Shown: one piece after another, positions 29,585-38,139 of the stretch
How positions within the stretch are numbered: the first letter of the stretch is position 1
Layout of the letters: each line of letters begins with the position of its first letter
Source of the DNA: Kofleriaceae bacterium
Lineage (GTDB): Bacteria > Myxococcota_A > Polyangia > Haliangiales > Haliangiaceae
Assembly: GCA_018057825.1 (NCBI GenBank)
Contig: JAGPCY010000023.1
Span: forward strand, 62,001 to 126,000
Length of the DNA: 64,000 nucleotides
Direction of reading: 5' to 3'
Program-made: the position numbers and the translations under genes
The notes under the pieces: model-generated
Seen by the model: the letters and a program-made list of their open reading frames with translations, nothing else
Told to the model about the DNA's origin: nothing
Databases searched by the model: none

Positions 29585-29612
29585 TTGACCCACCCCAGGG
29601 TGGGTGTTACGA
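29585..29612 (+). promoter_or_regulatory. Promoter with embedded palindrome before the cyclitol operon
   Basis: ACCCACCC-CA-GGGTGGGT (29588-29605) is a perfect 8-bp inverted repeat. It begins inside a TTGACC -35-like element (29585-29590) and ends before a weak -10 candidate (about 29607-29613). A repressor site between -35 and -10 would explain the layout. The alternative is a stem ending the SPFH transcript, but no U-run follows. Confidence 0.45.
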
Positions 29613-29636
29613 GACCTCGACCGTCAGGAGTCGCCC

Positions 29637-31523
29637 ATGTCGATCAAGCGCTTGCTCATCCCCGCCGCCGGCCGCGGCGCCCGTCTCGACCGCCCTGGCA
29701 TGCCCAAGCCGCTGGTGTGGGTCGCCGGCTTGCCGATGATCGTCCGCACCCTGGTGCAGGCCGAGGAGGCCGGCGTCGAGGAGGCGGTCGTCGTCGTCGG
29801 CTACGAGGCGCCGACCGTGGTCAAGGCCCTGACCCACCACCCGCGGCTGACCCGGTTGAAGGTCCGCTTCGTCGAGGCGCCGCGCTGGGCCGACGACGGC
29901 CTGGTGGCGTCGCTCCTCGCCGCTCGCGAGGTCCTGGGCCAGGAGCGGTTCGTGATCGCGATGGGCGACCACGTCTTCGACGGCAAGCTCATCGAGCGCA
30001 TCGTCGGCGAGCGGGTCGGCGACGGCGAGGTGGTGGCGATGGTCGACGGCAACCTGGCCGAGGTCTTCGACCCCGCGGCCGCGGTCAAGGCCAAGACCCA
30101 CCGCGGCGCGATCCTCGAGATGGGCTGGGACGTGCCCGGCTTCGACGCCGTCGACTGCGGGTTGTTCGCGTGTGGCCCCGAGGCGTGGGCGGTCTTCGCC
30201 GAGGCCTACCAGGCCGATTCCAAGGCCAACATCTTCGCCGCGGTCAACCGCCTGGCGGCCAAGGGCCTGGCCCGGGCGGCCAGCGCCGACGGCCTGCCGT
30301 GGGACGACGTCGATACGCCGGCGGCGCTCATCCGCACCGAGATGCGCCACCGCAAGCAGCGGCGCGAGCAGAACGTCCGCACGATCACGCCGCCCGACGG
30401 CGCGGCGCCCGGCCAGGCCTACGCGTTCCAGACCGGCGCCCCGGCGACCACCGAGGTCGTGGTCGGTCGCGGCATCGCCACCGACGGCAGCCGCCTCGAC
30501 CTCGGCATCCCGGCGCGCAGCGCGTCGTCGCCGATCTTCGTCTTCACCGATCAGACGGTGAACCGGCTCTACGGCGACAACTTCGTCAGCGCGCTCGAGG
30601 CCCGCGGCTACCTGGTCCACCGCATCGTGATGGAGGACGGCGAGGTCTCGAAGACGATCACCAACTACGCCCGCCTGGTCGATCACGTCCTCGAGAAGGG
30701 CATCGACGAGCGCAGCGTGCTGGTGTCCCTGGGCGGCGGCGCGGTGTGCAACGTGTGCGGGTTCGTGGCCTCGACCCTGTACCGCGGCATCGGCCTCATC
30801 CACGTGCCGACCACGCTCATGGCGCAATGCGACGCCGCGATCAGCCACAAGCAGGCGCTCAACGGCGCCCGCGGCAAGAACCTGATCGGCGCGTACTACC
30901 CGCCGATCCGGGTGGTGGTCGACGTCAACTTCCTCGCCACCCTCGAGGACTGGCTCATCCCCGACGGCCTGGCCGAGGTGGTCAAGCACGCCCTCGGTCA
31001 GGACGCGCAGTACCTCCGGGACCTCCTGGCCTACCAGGGTGACCACCGCGACCCCGACTTCCTCGAGTGGGTGGTCAAGAAGAACATCGAGCTCAAGTGC
31101 GAGCTGATGGCGGTCGATCCCAAGGAGCACGCCTCGGGCATGGTCCTGCAGTACGGCCACAACGTCGGGCACGCGGTCGAGTACCTGAGCGGCTACGACC
31201 TGTCCCACGGCGAGGCGGTCGCGATCGGCATGATGGTCGCGGCGCGGATCGCGCGGCTCCTGGGCGGCTGCGACGACGAGACCGTCGAGCTGCACCGCCA
31301 GGTCATCGCCAAGTACAACCTGCCGACCGAGATCCCGGCGTCGATGCGGATCCCCGACATCCTCGACGCGCTCCGCTACGACAAGAAGTACCTGACCGAG
31401 GGCGTGCGCATGGCGCTGGTGGCCGAGCCCGGCAAGCTGTGGGAGGTCGGGGCCGACTACGCGATCCCGGTGCCCGACGACGTCCTCATCCCGGCGCTCG
31501 AGGCGACGATGGAGCGGGCGTGA
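29637..31523 (+). CDS. Nucleotidyltransferase fused to a DOIS-like sugar-phosphate cyclase
   Basis: A 628-residue two-domain enzyme; AGGAG lies 7 bases before ATG 29637. Residues 1-245 form an NTP-transferase: PAAGRGARL (about 9-17), MPKPL (22-26) and a metal-site segment MGDHVF (109-114) resembling inositol-1-phosphate cytidylyltransferases. Residues about 295-628 form a cyclase of the dehydroquinate-synthase superfamily, with VSLGGGAVCNVCGF (363-376), RGIGLIHVPTTL, GLAEVVKHAL (Glu447, Lys450), YGHNVGHAVE (His508, His512) and SHGEAVAIGM (His524). Glu447, His508 and His524 are the expected metal ligands. The dehydroquinate-synthase Arg and Asn are replaced by Gly and Gln, and the local sequence recalls 2-deoxy-scyllo-inosose synthase (BtrC). 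It may make and activate a cyclitol. Confidence 0.82.
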   Translation: MSIKRLLIPAAGRGARLDRPGMPKPLVWVAGLPMIVRTLVQAEEAGVEEAVVVVGYEAPTVVKALTHHPRLTRLKVRFVEAPRWADDGLVASLLAAREVLGQERFVIAMGDHVFDGKLIERIVGERVGDGEVVAMVDGNLAEVFDPAAAVKAKTHRGAILEMGWDVPGFDAVDCGLFACGPEAWAVFAEAYQADSKANIFAAVNRLAAKGLARAASADGLPWDDVDTPAALIRTEMRHRKQRREQNVRTITPPDGAAPGQAYAFQTGAPATTEVVVGRGIATDGSRLDLGIPARSASSPIFVFTDQTVNRLYGDNFVSALEARGYLVHRIVMEDGEVSKTITNYARLVDHVLEKGIDERSVLVSLGGGAVCNVCGFVASTLYRGIGLIHVPTTLMAQCDAAISHKQALNGARGKNLIGAYYPPIRVVVDVNFLATLEDWLIPDGLAEVVKHALGQDAQYLRDLLAYQGDHRDPDFLEWVVKKNIELKCELMAVDPKEHASGMVLQYGHNVGHAVEYLSGYDLSHGEAVAIGMMVAARIARLLGGCDDETVELHRQVIAKYNLPTEIPASMRIPDILDALRYDKKYLTEGVRMALVAEPGKLWEVGADYAIPVPDDVLIPALEATMERA

Positions 31524-32263
31524 CGCGGCTGGCGGTCGTCACCGGCGCGTCGAGCGGCATCGGCCTGGCGGTGGTCGAGCGCCTGGTGGCGCGCGGCGAC
31601 CGGGTGATGGCGGTGGCCCGGCGCCCCGAGGGGCTGGCCGACCTGACCGCGCGCTTCGGCGATCAGGTCCAGCCGCTGGCGGTCGACGTCGGCGATCACG
31701 CCGCGGTCCACGCCACCCTGGCGGCGCTGCCGCCGGTCCACACGATGGTGCTGTCGGCCGGCATCTGCAAGCAGGCCCGCCTGGACGAGGAGGCCGACGA
31801 CGCGACCTGGTGGGAGACCCTGAACGTCAACCTCCACGGCAGCTACTTCGCGATGAAGGCGGTGGCGCCGACCATGCCCGACGGCGGGCGCATCGTCGCG
31901 GTGTCGTCGGGGCTGGGCAAGCTCGGGCGGCCGGGCTACGCCGCGTACTGCGCGTCGAAGCACGCGCTCCTGGGCGTCGTGAAGTGCGTGTCCAAGGAGC
32001 TGGCGCCGCGCGGCATCACCGTCAACGCGGTGTGCCCGGGCTGGGTCGACACGCCGATGGCGCGGGCCGACGTGGTCAAGACCGCCCACGAGCGCGGCGT
32101 CGAGCAGGCCGCGGTCGAGGCCGGCATCTACGCCGGCATCCCGATCGGCCGGATGGTGTCGGCCGACGAGTGCGCGGCGCTGATCTGCTGGCTGGCCTCG
32201 CCCGAGGCGGCGGCGGTCACCGGCGAGGCGTACAACATCTCGGGCGGCGAGTTCTTCGCGTGA
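31520..32263 (+). CDS. Short-chain dehydrogenase/reductase of the cyclitol operon
   Basis: A 247-residue classical SDR with TGASSGIG nucleotide motif (about 8-15), an SAG motif (VLSAGICKQ, for the usual NNAG), active-site Ser in AVSSGLGK and YAAYCASK (Tyr and Lys). The C-terminus ends ITGEAYNISGG-style, as in polyol and ketone reductases. GTG 31520 overlaps the preceding stop. In context it is the likely reductase of the keto-cyclitol made by the upstream cyclase domain; that substrate is inference from the operon. Confidence 0.85.
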   Translation: MTRLAVVTGASSGIGLAVVERLVARGDRVMAVARRPEGLADLTARFGDQVQPLAVDVGDHAAVHATLAALPPVHTMVLSAGICKQARLDEEADDATWWETLNVNLHGSYFAMKAVAPTMPDGGRIVAVSSGLGKLGRPGYAAYCASKHALLGVVKCVSKELAPRGITVNAVCPGWVDTPMARADVVKTAHERGVEQAAVEAGIYAGIPIGRMVSADECAALICWLASPEAAAVTGEAYNISGGEFFA

Positions 32264-33093
32264 CCGCGCCGCGGATCGTCGTCGTCGGCCACGTCACCCA
32301 CGATCGCTACGGCGACGACATCGTCCCCGGCGGCTGCGCGTTCTACGCCGCGCGCACTCAACGGGCCCTGGGCGCCGAGGTCCACCTGGTCACCACGGTC
32401 GGCACCGACTTCGCGTGCGAGGACGCCTTCACCGGGCTGGCGGTCGACGTCACCCGGGCCGGCGCGACCACGCTGTTCACCAACCTCTACCCGCCGGGTG
32501 GCATCCGGGTGCAGCGCATCGAGGCGATGGCGCCGCCGGTGGCGCCGCCGGCTGAGCTGCCCGAGGCCGCGCTGGTCCACCTGGCGCCGGTGATGCAGGA
32601 CGTCGACCTGGCGACCTGGCTCGCCGCCGCCGGTGGGCGACCGGTCGCGATCGCGATCCAGGGCTGGATCAAGGATCGCGGCCCGGGCGAGACCGTGGTC
32701 CAGACCCCGTGGCAGATCGACGGCGCGCTCCTGGCGCGGGTGGCCTTCGCCGCCTGCGGCGAGGAGGATCTGGTGCAGCAGGGCGATCTGCTCGACCGGC
32801 TGTGTCGCCACGTGCCGGTGGTGGCCTTCACCCACGGCAAGCGCGGCTGCGACGTGATCGTCGGCGGGCGGACGACCCGGGTCGGGATCTACCCGCGGGC
32901 GGCCGAGGTGGATCCGACCGGCGCCGGCGACACCTTCGCCGCCGGGTTCTTCTTCGGGCTGGCGCAAGGCCGCGAGCCGGTGGAGGCGGCGCGGCTGGGC
33001 GCCGCGGCGGCGTCGATCGTCGTCGAGGGACGGGGGGGCGAGACCCTGCCGCGGGTCGGTGAGGCGTGGGGGAGGATCGCGGAGATCGGGTAG
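32260..33093 (+). CDS. PfkB-family carbohydrate kinase of the cyclitol operon
   Basis: A 277-residue ribokinase-like protein. The C-terminal PfkB signature DPTGAGDTFAAGFFFGLA (about 219-236) has the catalytic Asp in GAGD, and the N-terminal GG motif is VPGGCAFYAA. It is shorter than fructokinases and resembles cyclitol or nucleoside kinases of the family in its lid. GTG 32260 overlaps the SDR stop. It could phosphorylate the reduced cyclitol, giving the substrate for the N-terminal nucleotidyltransferase domain of the first gene (inference). An SGAGRC tract begins immediately after its TAG. Confidence 0.85.
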   Translation: MTAPRIVVVGHVTHDRYGDDIVPGGCAFYAARTQRALGAEVHLVTTVGTDFACEDAFTGLAVDVTRAGATTLFTNLYPPGGIRVQRIEAMAPPVAPPAELPEAALVHLAPVMQDVDLATWLAAAGGRPVAIAIQGWIKDRGPGETVVQTPWQIDGALLARVAFAACGEEDLVQQGDLLDRLCRHVPVVAFTHGKRGCDVIVGGRTTRVGIYPRAAEVDPTGAGDTFAAGFFFGLAQGREPVEAARLGAAAASIVVEGRGGETLPRVGEAWGRIAEIG

Positions 33094-33303
33094 GGAGGCG
33101 GAGGCGGGGGCGGAGGCCGAGGCGGAGGCCGAGGCGGAGGCGGAGGCGGAGGCGGAGGCGGAGACCGAGACCGAGACCGAGGCCGAGGCCGAGACCGAGG
33201 CCGAGACGGAGGCGGAGGCCGAGGCCGAGACCGAGACCGAGACCGAGGCGGAGACCGAGACCGAGGCCGAGACCGAGACCGAGGCCGAGGTGGAGGCGGA
33301 GGT
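33094..33303 (+). repeat. SGAGRC hexamer tract 2 (after the PfkB gene)
   Basis: About 210 bp of SGAGRC units starting right behind the TAG of the kinase gene. GGAGGC units come first, then mixed CGAGAC, CGAGGC and GGAGGC. It fills the gap to the convergent S41 protease gene. It has the same polarity relative to the upstream gene as the other four tracts. Confidence 0.95.
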
Positions 33304-33317
33304 GACGGTGGAGCTCG

Positions 33318-35423
33318 CTAGCGGGTCATCTGCGCGAGGACCCGGGCGGCCTCGTCGAGCCACGGGTCGCGGGTCAGGCTGTCGCGCCACTTGGTCAGCC
33401 GATCGTCGACGCGCTCGCCCGGGGTCGGGGCCGGCGGCGGGTCCAGGAGCTCGACGGTCAGGGTCGCGGGGGCCTTGTCGAGGGCCGGGGTGACGGCGTC
33501 GAGCTCGGCCTTGCGGCGGGCGCGGAAGGCCTCCCAGTCGGCGCGGGCCAGCGGCACCCGGGTCTCGCCCTTGCGCGTCGCCATCAAGCGGGTGACCGCG
33601 GTGACCTTGGCGAACAGCGGCTGCTTGCCGACCCGGGTCGCGCTGGCGGCCCGGAGCGCCGCCAGATCCCAGGTCGCGGCCCACGGCGCGTAGTCGACCG
33701 CGGCGATCCGCGACGCGGCGATCGCGTGGGGCAGCGTGCGCTCGGCGGTCTCGAGGTGCGCGGCCAGGTCGGGCAAGGCGATGTCGGGGGTGACGCCGTC
33801 GAGCTGCGTCGACGCGCCGTTGACCCGATAGAACTGCTGGATCGTCAGCTTGAGCGAGCCGAGCTGGAGCCGGCCGCCGCTGTCGCGATCGAGGTTGATG
33901 ACCTGCTGGACCGTGCCCTTGCCGTGGGTCGGCGCGCCGACCACGACCGCGCGGCGGTAGTCCTGGAGCGCCGCGGCCACGATCTCCGAGGCCGAGGCGC
34001 TGAACCGATCGACCATCACCACCAGCGGGCGATCGAAGGCGGTGCCGGCGGCGTCGTCGGTCAGGGTCTCGCGCTCGTCGGCGTCGGCGACCTGCACCAC
34101 CGGGCCGCGATCGATGAACAGGCCGGACAGCTCGACGGCGTCGTCGAGCAGGCCGCCGCCGTTGCCGCGCAGGTCGAGCACCAGGCCGGCCACGCCGCGC
34201 GCCGCCAGGCGCTCGAGGAGCGCGCGGACGTCATCGGCGGCGTCGCGGCCGTTGCCGCCGTAGAACGACGGCAGATAGACGTAGCCGAGCGCGGGCAGGC
34301 CCTTGCCCGACAGCACCGCGCCGCGAGCGTAGGTCGCCTCGATCACGATCCGATCGCGGACGATCTCGAGCTTCTTGCTGTCGCCGGCCGCGGTCTTGAT
34401 GGTGAGGCCGATCGTCGTACCCTTGGGGCCGCGGATCATCTTGACCACGTCGTCGAGGTGCATGTCGGCGATGTCGATCGGGTCGCTGCCGGCCGGGGTC
34501 ACGGCGATGATCAGGTCGCCCGGGGTGAGGCCGCCGTGGCGCCAGGCCGCGCCGCCGGGGACCAGCTCGGACACCTCGACGAAGTGCTCGTGCTCGCGCA
34601 GGACCGCGCCGATGCCCTCGAGCTGGCCGGTCATCGAGATGTCGAAGTTGGCCTTGTCCGACGGCGGCAGGTACTCGGTGTGGGGATCGTAGGTCGCCGT
34701 CACCGCGTTGATCAGGTCGGCCGCGGCCTCGATCGGGCGGGTGTCGCGCAGGCGGGCGAACCGGCCGGCGTAGGCGTTGGCCAGCGCGGTCCGCGCCTTG
34801 ACCTCGCGCTCGGCCAGCGGCGCCGGCGGCGGCGCGCCCTTGACCGGCGGGTCGGGCAGCGCGGTGCGCTCGAGCAGCTCGAGCTCGAGTCGCTGGCGCC
34901 AGCGGTCGCGCAGCTCGGCCTCGGTGGCGGCGAACCCGAGCTTGTCGCCGTCGAGCTCGACCTCCTCGCGGTCGGTGTGGTCGAGGGGCGCGGCCAAGAG
35001 CTCGGCGACCAGGGCGTCGACCACCGCGACCCGGGCGGCGTAGCGGGCGGCGCCGGCGTGGGCCAGCGACAGGTCGCCGGCCGCGAGCTGATCGTCGATG
35101 CGCGTGGCGTCGGCGGCCAGGGCGTCGCGGTCGGCGGCGAGCAAGAACAGCTTGGCGGGGTCGAGGCGATCGAGGTAGGCGGTGAAGGCGGCCTGAGCGG
35201 CGGCGTCGTCGAGGCGGTGGCCGGTCAGGTGGTCGCGCTCGAGGCGGCGGGTGATCGCGGCCGCCAGCGTGGCCTCGCGGACCTGATCTTCGGTCAGCGC
35301 TGGCGAGGGCGCGCGATCCCCAACCGTCGGGCTGGGCGGGGGCAACGGATCGGACTTGCCGGCCTTGCTCGGACAGCCCGGGAGGGCGACCAGCGCGGCG
35401 ACGATCACCAGCAGGCGGTGCAT
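33318..35423 (-). CDS. S41 tail-specific protease (Prc/Tsp-like) lipoprotein
   Basis: A 701-residue protease with lipoprotein signal (LLVIVAALVALPGC). The N-terminal helical domain (about 45-240) carries the Prc-type LDPAKLFLLAADRD. A PDZ domain follows (about 262-345; EHEHFVEVSELVPGGAAWR). The S41 core has the catalytic Ser-Lys dyad, by homology Ser477 in DRFSASASE and Lys502 in THGKGTVQQ, 25 residues apart as in E. coli Prc. It should degrade or trim envelope proteins from their C-termini in the periplasm. The start lies 9 bp after the end of the trypsin-like gene, so it is the last gene of the envelope-processing operon. Its 3' end faces hexamer tract 2. Confidence 0.9.
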   Translation of the reverse strand: MHRLLVIVAALVALPGCPSKAGKSDPLPPPSPTVGDRAPSPALTEDQVREATLAAAITRRLERDHLTGHRLDDAAAQAAFTAYLDRLDPAKLFLLAADRDALAADATRIDDQLAAGDLSLAHAGAARYAARVAVVDALVAELLAAPLDHTDREEVELDGDKLGFAATEAELRDRWRQRLELELLERTALPDPPVKGAPPPAPLAEREVKARTALANAYAGRFARLRDTRPIEAAADLINAVTATYDPHTEYLPPSDKANFDISMTGQLEGIGAVLREHEHFVEVSELVPGGAAWRHGGLTPGDLIIAVTPAGSDPIDIADMHLDDVVKMIRGPKGTTIGLTIKTAAGDSKKLEIVRDRIVIEATYARGAVLSGKGLPALGYVYLPSFYGGNGRDAADDVRALLERLAARGVAGLVLDLRGNGGGLLDDAVELSGLFIDRGPVVQVADADERETLTDDAAGTAFDRPLVVMVDRFSASASEIVAAALQDYRRAVVVGAPTHGKGTVQQVINLDRDSGGRLQLGSLKLTIQQFYRVNGASTQLDGVTPDIALPDLAAHLETAERTLPHAIAASRIAAVDYAPWAATWDLAALRAASATRVGKQPLFAKVTAVTRLMATRKGETRVPLARADWEAFRARRKAELDAVTPALDKAPATLTVELLDPPPAPTPGERVDDRLTKWRDSLTRDPWLDEAARVLAQMTR

Positions 35424-35432
35424 CCCAGAAAG

Positions 35433-36467
35433 CTAGCTCGGTTGGCGACGCCGTGCGACCCGCCAGAGCACCGCGGCCGCCAGGAGCGCGACGGCCGGCC
35501 CGGCGGCGGCCCCGGCCTGGCACCCGCAGCCGCCGTCGAGCGGCAGGTCGGCGGGACACGGCGCGGCGAGCTGGCAGGTGCGCGCCGGGCCCTGGCCGAC
35601 GACGACGCAGCCGGGACCGCTGGCGCAGGCCGGGCCGAGCTCGGCGGTGCGCAGGTCGCGATAGCCGCAGCGCGCGCCGTCGGCGCCCGGCAGGCACAAC
35701 ATGCCGAGGGGGCAATCGTCGACGGTGGCGCACCCGGTGGTGCAGGTGGCGAAGCCCTCGACCGGCGGTCGGTCGGGCGGCGGCGCGGTGCTGGCCGCGG
35801 CCACGAACGGCGCGAGGAACGAGGCGTGCTCGTCGGCCAGGGCGGTGATCACGCCGGGCGCGGTGCAGCCGACGCCGCTGGCCTTGATCGCGCCGACCAG
35901 GCGCGGTCCGACGGCGGTCGTCAGCATCGCGGCGCCTCCGGAGTCGGCGCCACACGGCACGCCGCCGGCGGCGGTCGTCAGCTCGGTCGCGGTCACCTGC
36001 GCGAGCACCGCGTCGGCCGCGAGGCGGCGGCCGCCGTCCTGGCGATCGGCCGGCGCGCCGAAGGCGATGAGCCGCACGGTGGCGCCGATCGTCAGCTCCG
36101 ACGGTGGCGCGGTCGCGACCACCAGCGGCGGGATCTCGGCGGGGGCCGGCTCGGCCAGGAGCAGGAGGGCCAGGTCGTGGCCGGCCACCGCCTGGCCCGG
36201 GCGGTAGGCGGGATGGATCTCGCCGTCGACCACCGCCGCCCACCGGACGTCGGCGCCGGCGAGGTCGGGGCCGAAGCCGACCTCGAGCTCGTCGGGGCGG
36301 CGATCCTCGAGGCAGTGGGCGGCGGTGAGCACGACCCGCGGCGCGATCAGGGCGCCCGAGCAGCGCAGCTCCTCGGCGGCGCCGCAGGCCGGCGGCCGGG
36401 CGACGATCGCGACCACCGCGGCGGTGTCGTCGGGGGTGCCGCCGACGATCGCGGTCGGCGCGGTCAT
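35433..36467 (-). CDS. Trypsin-like (S1) protein with MYXO-CTERM-like tail but no signal peptide
   Basis: A 344-residue chymotrypsin-fold protein with a complete triad: LTAAHC (His51), GHDLALLLL (Asp98) and CGADSGGAA (Ser176). The Cys-rich region (about 240-310) ends in GCGCQ, a hydrophobic segment and ARRRQPS, the pattern of the MYXO-CTERM sorting tail. ATG 36467 is followed by only six residues before IVGG, the mature N-terminus of activated trypsins. An in-frame stop lies four codons upstream, so no export signal or pro-peptide can be encoded in this frame. Either the start region has been damaged or export is unconventional. It overlaps the upstream PPIase-like gene by 4 bp. Confidence 0.82.
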   Translation of the reverse strand: MTAPTAIVGGTPDDTAAVVAIVARPPACGAAEELRCSGALIAPRVVLTAAHCLEDRRPDELEVGFGPDLAGADVRWAAVVDGEIHPAYRPGQAVAGHDLALLLLAEPAPAEIPPLVVATAPPSELTIGATVRLIAFGAPADRQDGGRRLAADAVLAQVTATELTTAAGGVPCGADSGGAAMLTTAVGPRLVGAIKASGVGCTAPGVITALADEHASFLAPFVAAASTAPPPDRPPVEGFATCTTGCATVDDCPLGMLCLPGADGARCGYRDLRTAELGPACASGPGCVVVGQGPARTCQLAAPCPADLPLDGGCGCQAGAAAGPAVALLAAAVLWRVARRRQPS

Positions 36468-37339
36468 CGCGGCGGCTCAGCGCTCGGCGGCGCCAGGTGC
36501 GCGACCGCGTCGGCGAAGATCCGGATCCGTCGGCCGGCGCGCAGCCGGGCGACCTCGGCGGCGATCTGCTCGTCGAGCGCGGCCCGCGCCAGCGCCAGCT
36601 TGACCCGCCGCAGGGCGTCCGCGATCGGCTCGGGGCGGACGGTCACGTCGGTGGCGCGCAGGATCAGGTAGCGGCCGTCGTCCAGGCGGCGCGGCCCGAG
36701 CAGGTCGCCGGGGTGACGCAGCTCGCTGGCCAGCCGGACCATGGCCTTGGTCGCGGTGTGCTCGTCGATCACGCCGAGGTCGCCGCCGGCCGCCGCCGAG
36801 GCGTCGATCGAGCGGGCCTGGGCCAGGGCGGCGAAGCCGGCGTCGTCGAGACCGACCGCGGCGGCGTAGGTGGCCTCGGCCGCGGTCGGCTCGGCGAGGA
36901 AGATCGCGCGGGCCCGCACGCCCTCGACCTCGCCGTAGCGGCCGGGCGCGGCGGCGTAGGCGGCGGTCGCCTCGTCGTCGGAGATCTCGGCCGGCCTGCG
37001 CCCGCTGTTGGCGGCCAGGTGATCGACCAGCGCGCGGTGGCGGACCGCGACCCGGAGCGAGCGCGCCGCCAGCCCGCGGCGGCTGGCCTCGTCGGCGAAG
37101 AGCTGGACCCGGATCGCGTCGTCGACCGCGCGCTCGGCCGGCGACGGCGGCGCGGCGCGCCCGGCCACCGGCCGCGGCGGGCCCAGGTGCTCACGCGCAG
37201 CGGCGGCGGTGATCGCGGTGTCGTCGACGCAGGCGACCACGGTGTGATCGGCGCGGGGGCCACACGCTGGACCATCGCCGCAGCCCCACCCTGCCAGCGC
37301 GCTGGCGAACCCGGCGAGGGCGATCGCGACGAACCTCAA
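36464..37339 (-). CDS. Parvulin-like (SurA/PrsA-type) periplasmic lipoprotein
   Basis: A 291-residue lipoprotein from TTG 37339 (signal RFVAIALAGFASALAGWGC). A helical SurA-like N-terminal part (about 70-135) precedes a region with a parvulin pattern (ARAIFLAEPTAAEATYAAAV, SIDASAAAGGDLGVIDEH, PGDLLGPRRLDDGRYLILRATD). It probably assists folding of exported proteins. Neighbouring genes in the same operon encode two proteases and a PLA2-motif lipoprotein. The TTG overlaps the preceding stop (TTGA). Parvulin catalytic residues cannot be confirmed by eye. Confidence 0.75.
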   Translation of the reverse strand: MRFVAIALAGFASALAGWGCGDGPACGPRADHTVVACVDDTAITAAAAREHLGPPRPVAGRAAPPSPAERAVDDAIRVQLFADEASRRGLAARSLRVAVRHRALVDHLAANSGRRPAEISDDEATAAYAAAPGRYGEVEGVRARAIFLAEPTAAEATYAAAVGLDDAGFAALAQARSIDASAAAGGDLGVIDEHTATKAMVRLASELRHPGDLLGPRRLDDGRYLILRATDVTVRPEPIADALRRVKLALARAALDEQIAAEVARLRAGRRIRIFADAVAHLAPPSAEPPR

Positions 37340-38139
37340 TTGGGACAGTAGGCCACGTACGTGACGACGTAGTCACCGCTGGCGTCGTTGAATTCGTCGC
37401 CGCAGTCGGCGCTGCCCGGGCCGGTGCCGCCGCCCGGGTGGTAGTCGACGCAGCGATCGTGATCGAGGCAGTCCTGCATCATGTCGTCGTCGAACCACCA
37501 GTTGCATCCGGCGCCGCACCGGCCCTGACAGCTCGACGCGTAGTTGCCGTAGGCGTCCCAGCTCGCGCTGCAGCCGTGGCTCACGCCGTCGTGGTACGAG
37601 TAGGTGTAGCCGCCGATGCCGGGCAAGCAGGTCGTGCCGTCGTTGCCGCAGGTGCCGGCGCGGTCGACGGTGTCGCTGCCCAGGGTCGCGAGGTCGAAGA
37701 CCTGGCGATCGAGGGTCCAGCCGACCGGGGCCTCGGCCATGCGATCGGCGTGGCGGACCAGGAGGCGACCGTGCAGCGCGTCGATCAGCTCGGGGGCGGC
37801 CGCGCCGATCGCGTCGCGCAGCGCCAGGAGCGCGGCGGTGTCCTCGGGGTATAGCGCGCCCAGGCCGCCGTCGGTCTCGATCAGGCCGGAGCCGAGATCG
37901 AGATCGATCGTCAACACGACCTGGTTGACCTCGAGACGCAAGCTGGCGTGCTCGGGCCCCACGAGTCGGCTGTCGAAGGTCACGACCGAGCCGGCGTGAT
38001 CGAAGGTGCCGCGGATCACCTGGGCGTCGCGCTGGTGAAACACCAGGGCGGCGCTGTCGGTAGCGACCTCGCCCTCGTCGGCGCAGGCGGCCAACGACGA
38101 CACGAACAGAGCGGCGAGCAGGACCGGACGCTGACGCAT
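37336..38139 (-). CDS. Lipoprotein with phospholipase-A2-like CxxHDxC motif
   Basis: A 267-residue lipoprotein (signal LLAALFVSSLAAC). The N-terminal 150 residues form an unrecognised beta-rich domain. The C-terminal 105 residues contain ten cysteines and the segment CGAGCNWWFDDDMMQ followed by DCLDHDRCVDYH (about 223-234). The CLDHDRC core matches the active-site helix of secreted phospholipases A2 (CCxHDxC), with the His-Asp pair intact and one Cys changed. The calcium-loop equivalent could be CGAGC. It could be a membrane-attacking enzyme or a structural relative. It heads the operon that continues with the PPIase and two protease genes. Confidence 0.65.
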   Translation of the reverse strand: MRQRPVLLAALFVSSLAACADEGEVATDSAALVFHQRDAQVIRGTFDHAGSVVTFDSRLVGPEHASLRLEVNQVVLTIDLDLGSGLIETDGGLGALYPEDTAALLALRDAIGAAAPELIDALHGRLLVRHADRMAEAPVGWTLDRQVFDLATLGSDTVDRAGTCGNDGTTCLPGIGGYTYSYHDGVSHGCSASWDAYGNYASSCQGRCGAGCNWWFDDDMMQDCLDHDRCVDYHPGGGTGPGSADCGDEFNDASGDYVVTYVAYCPN

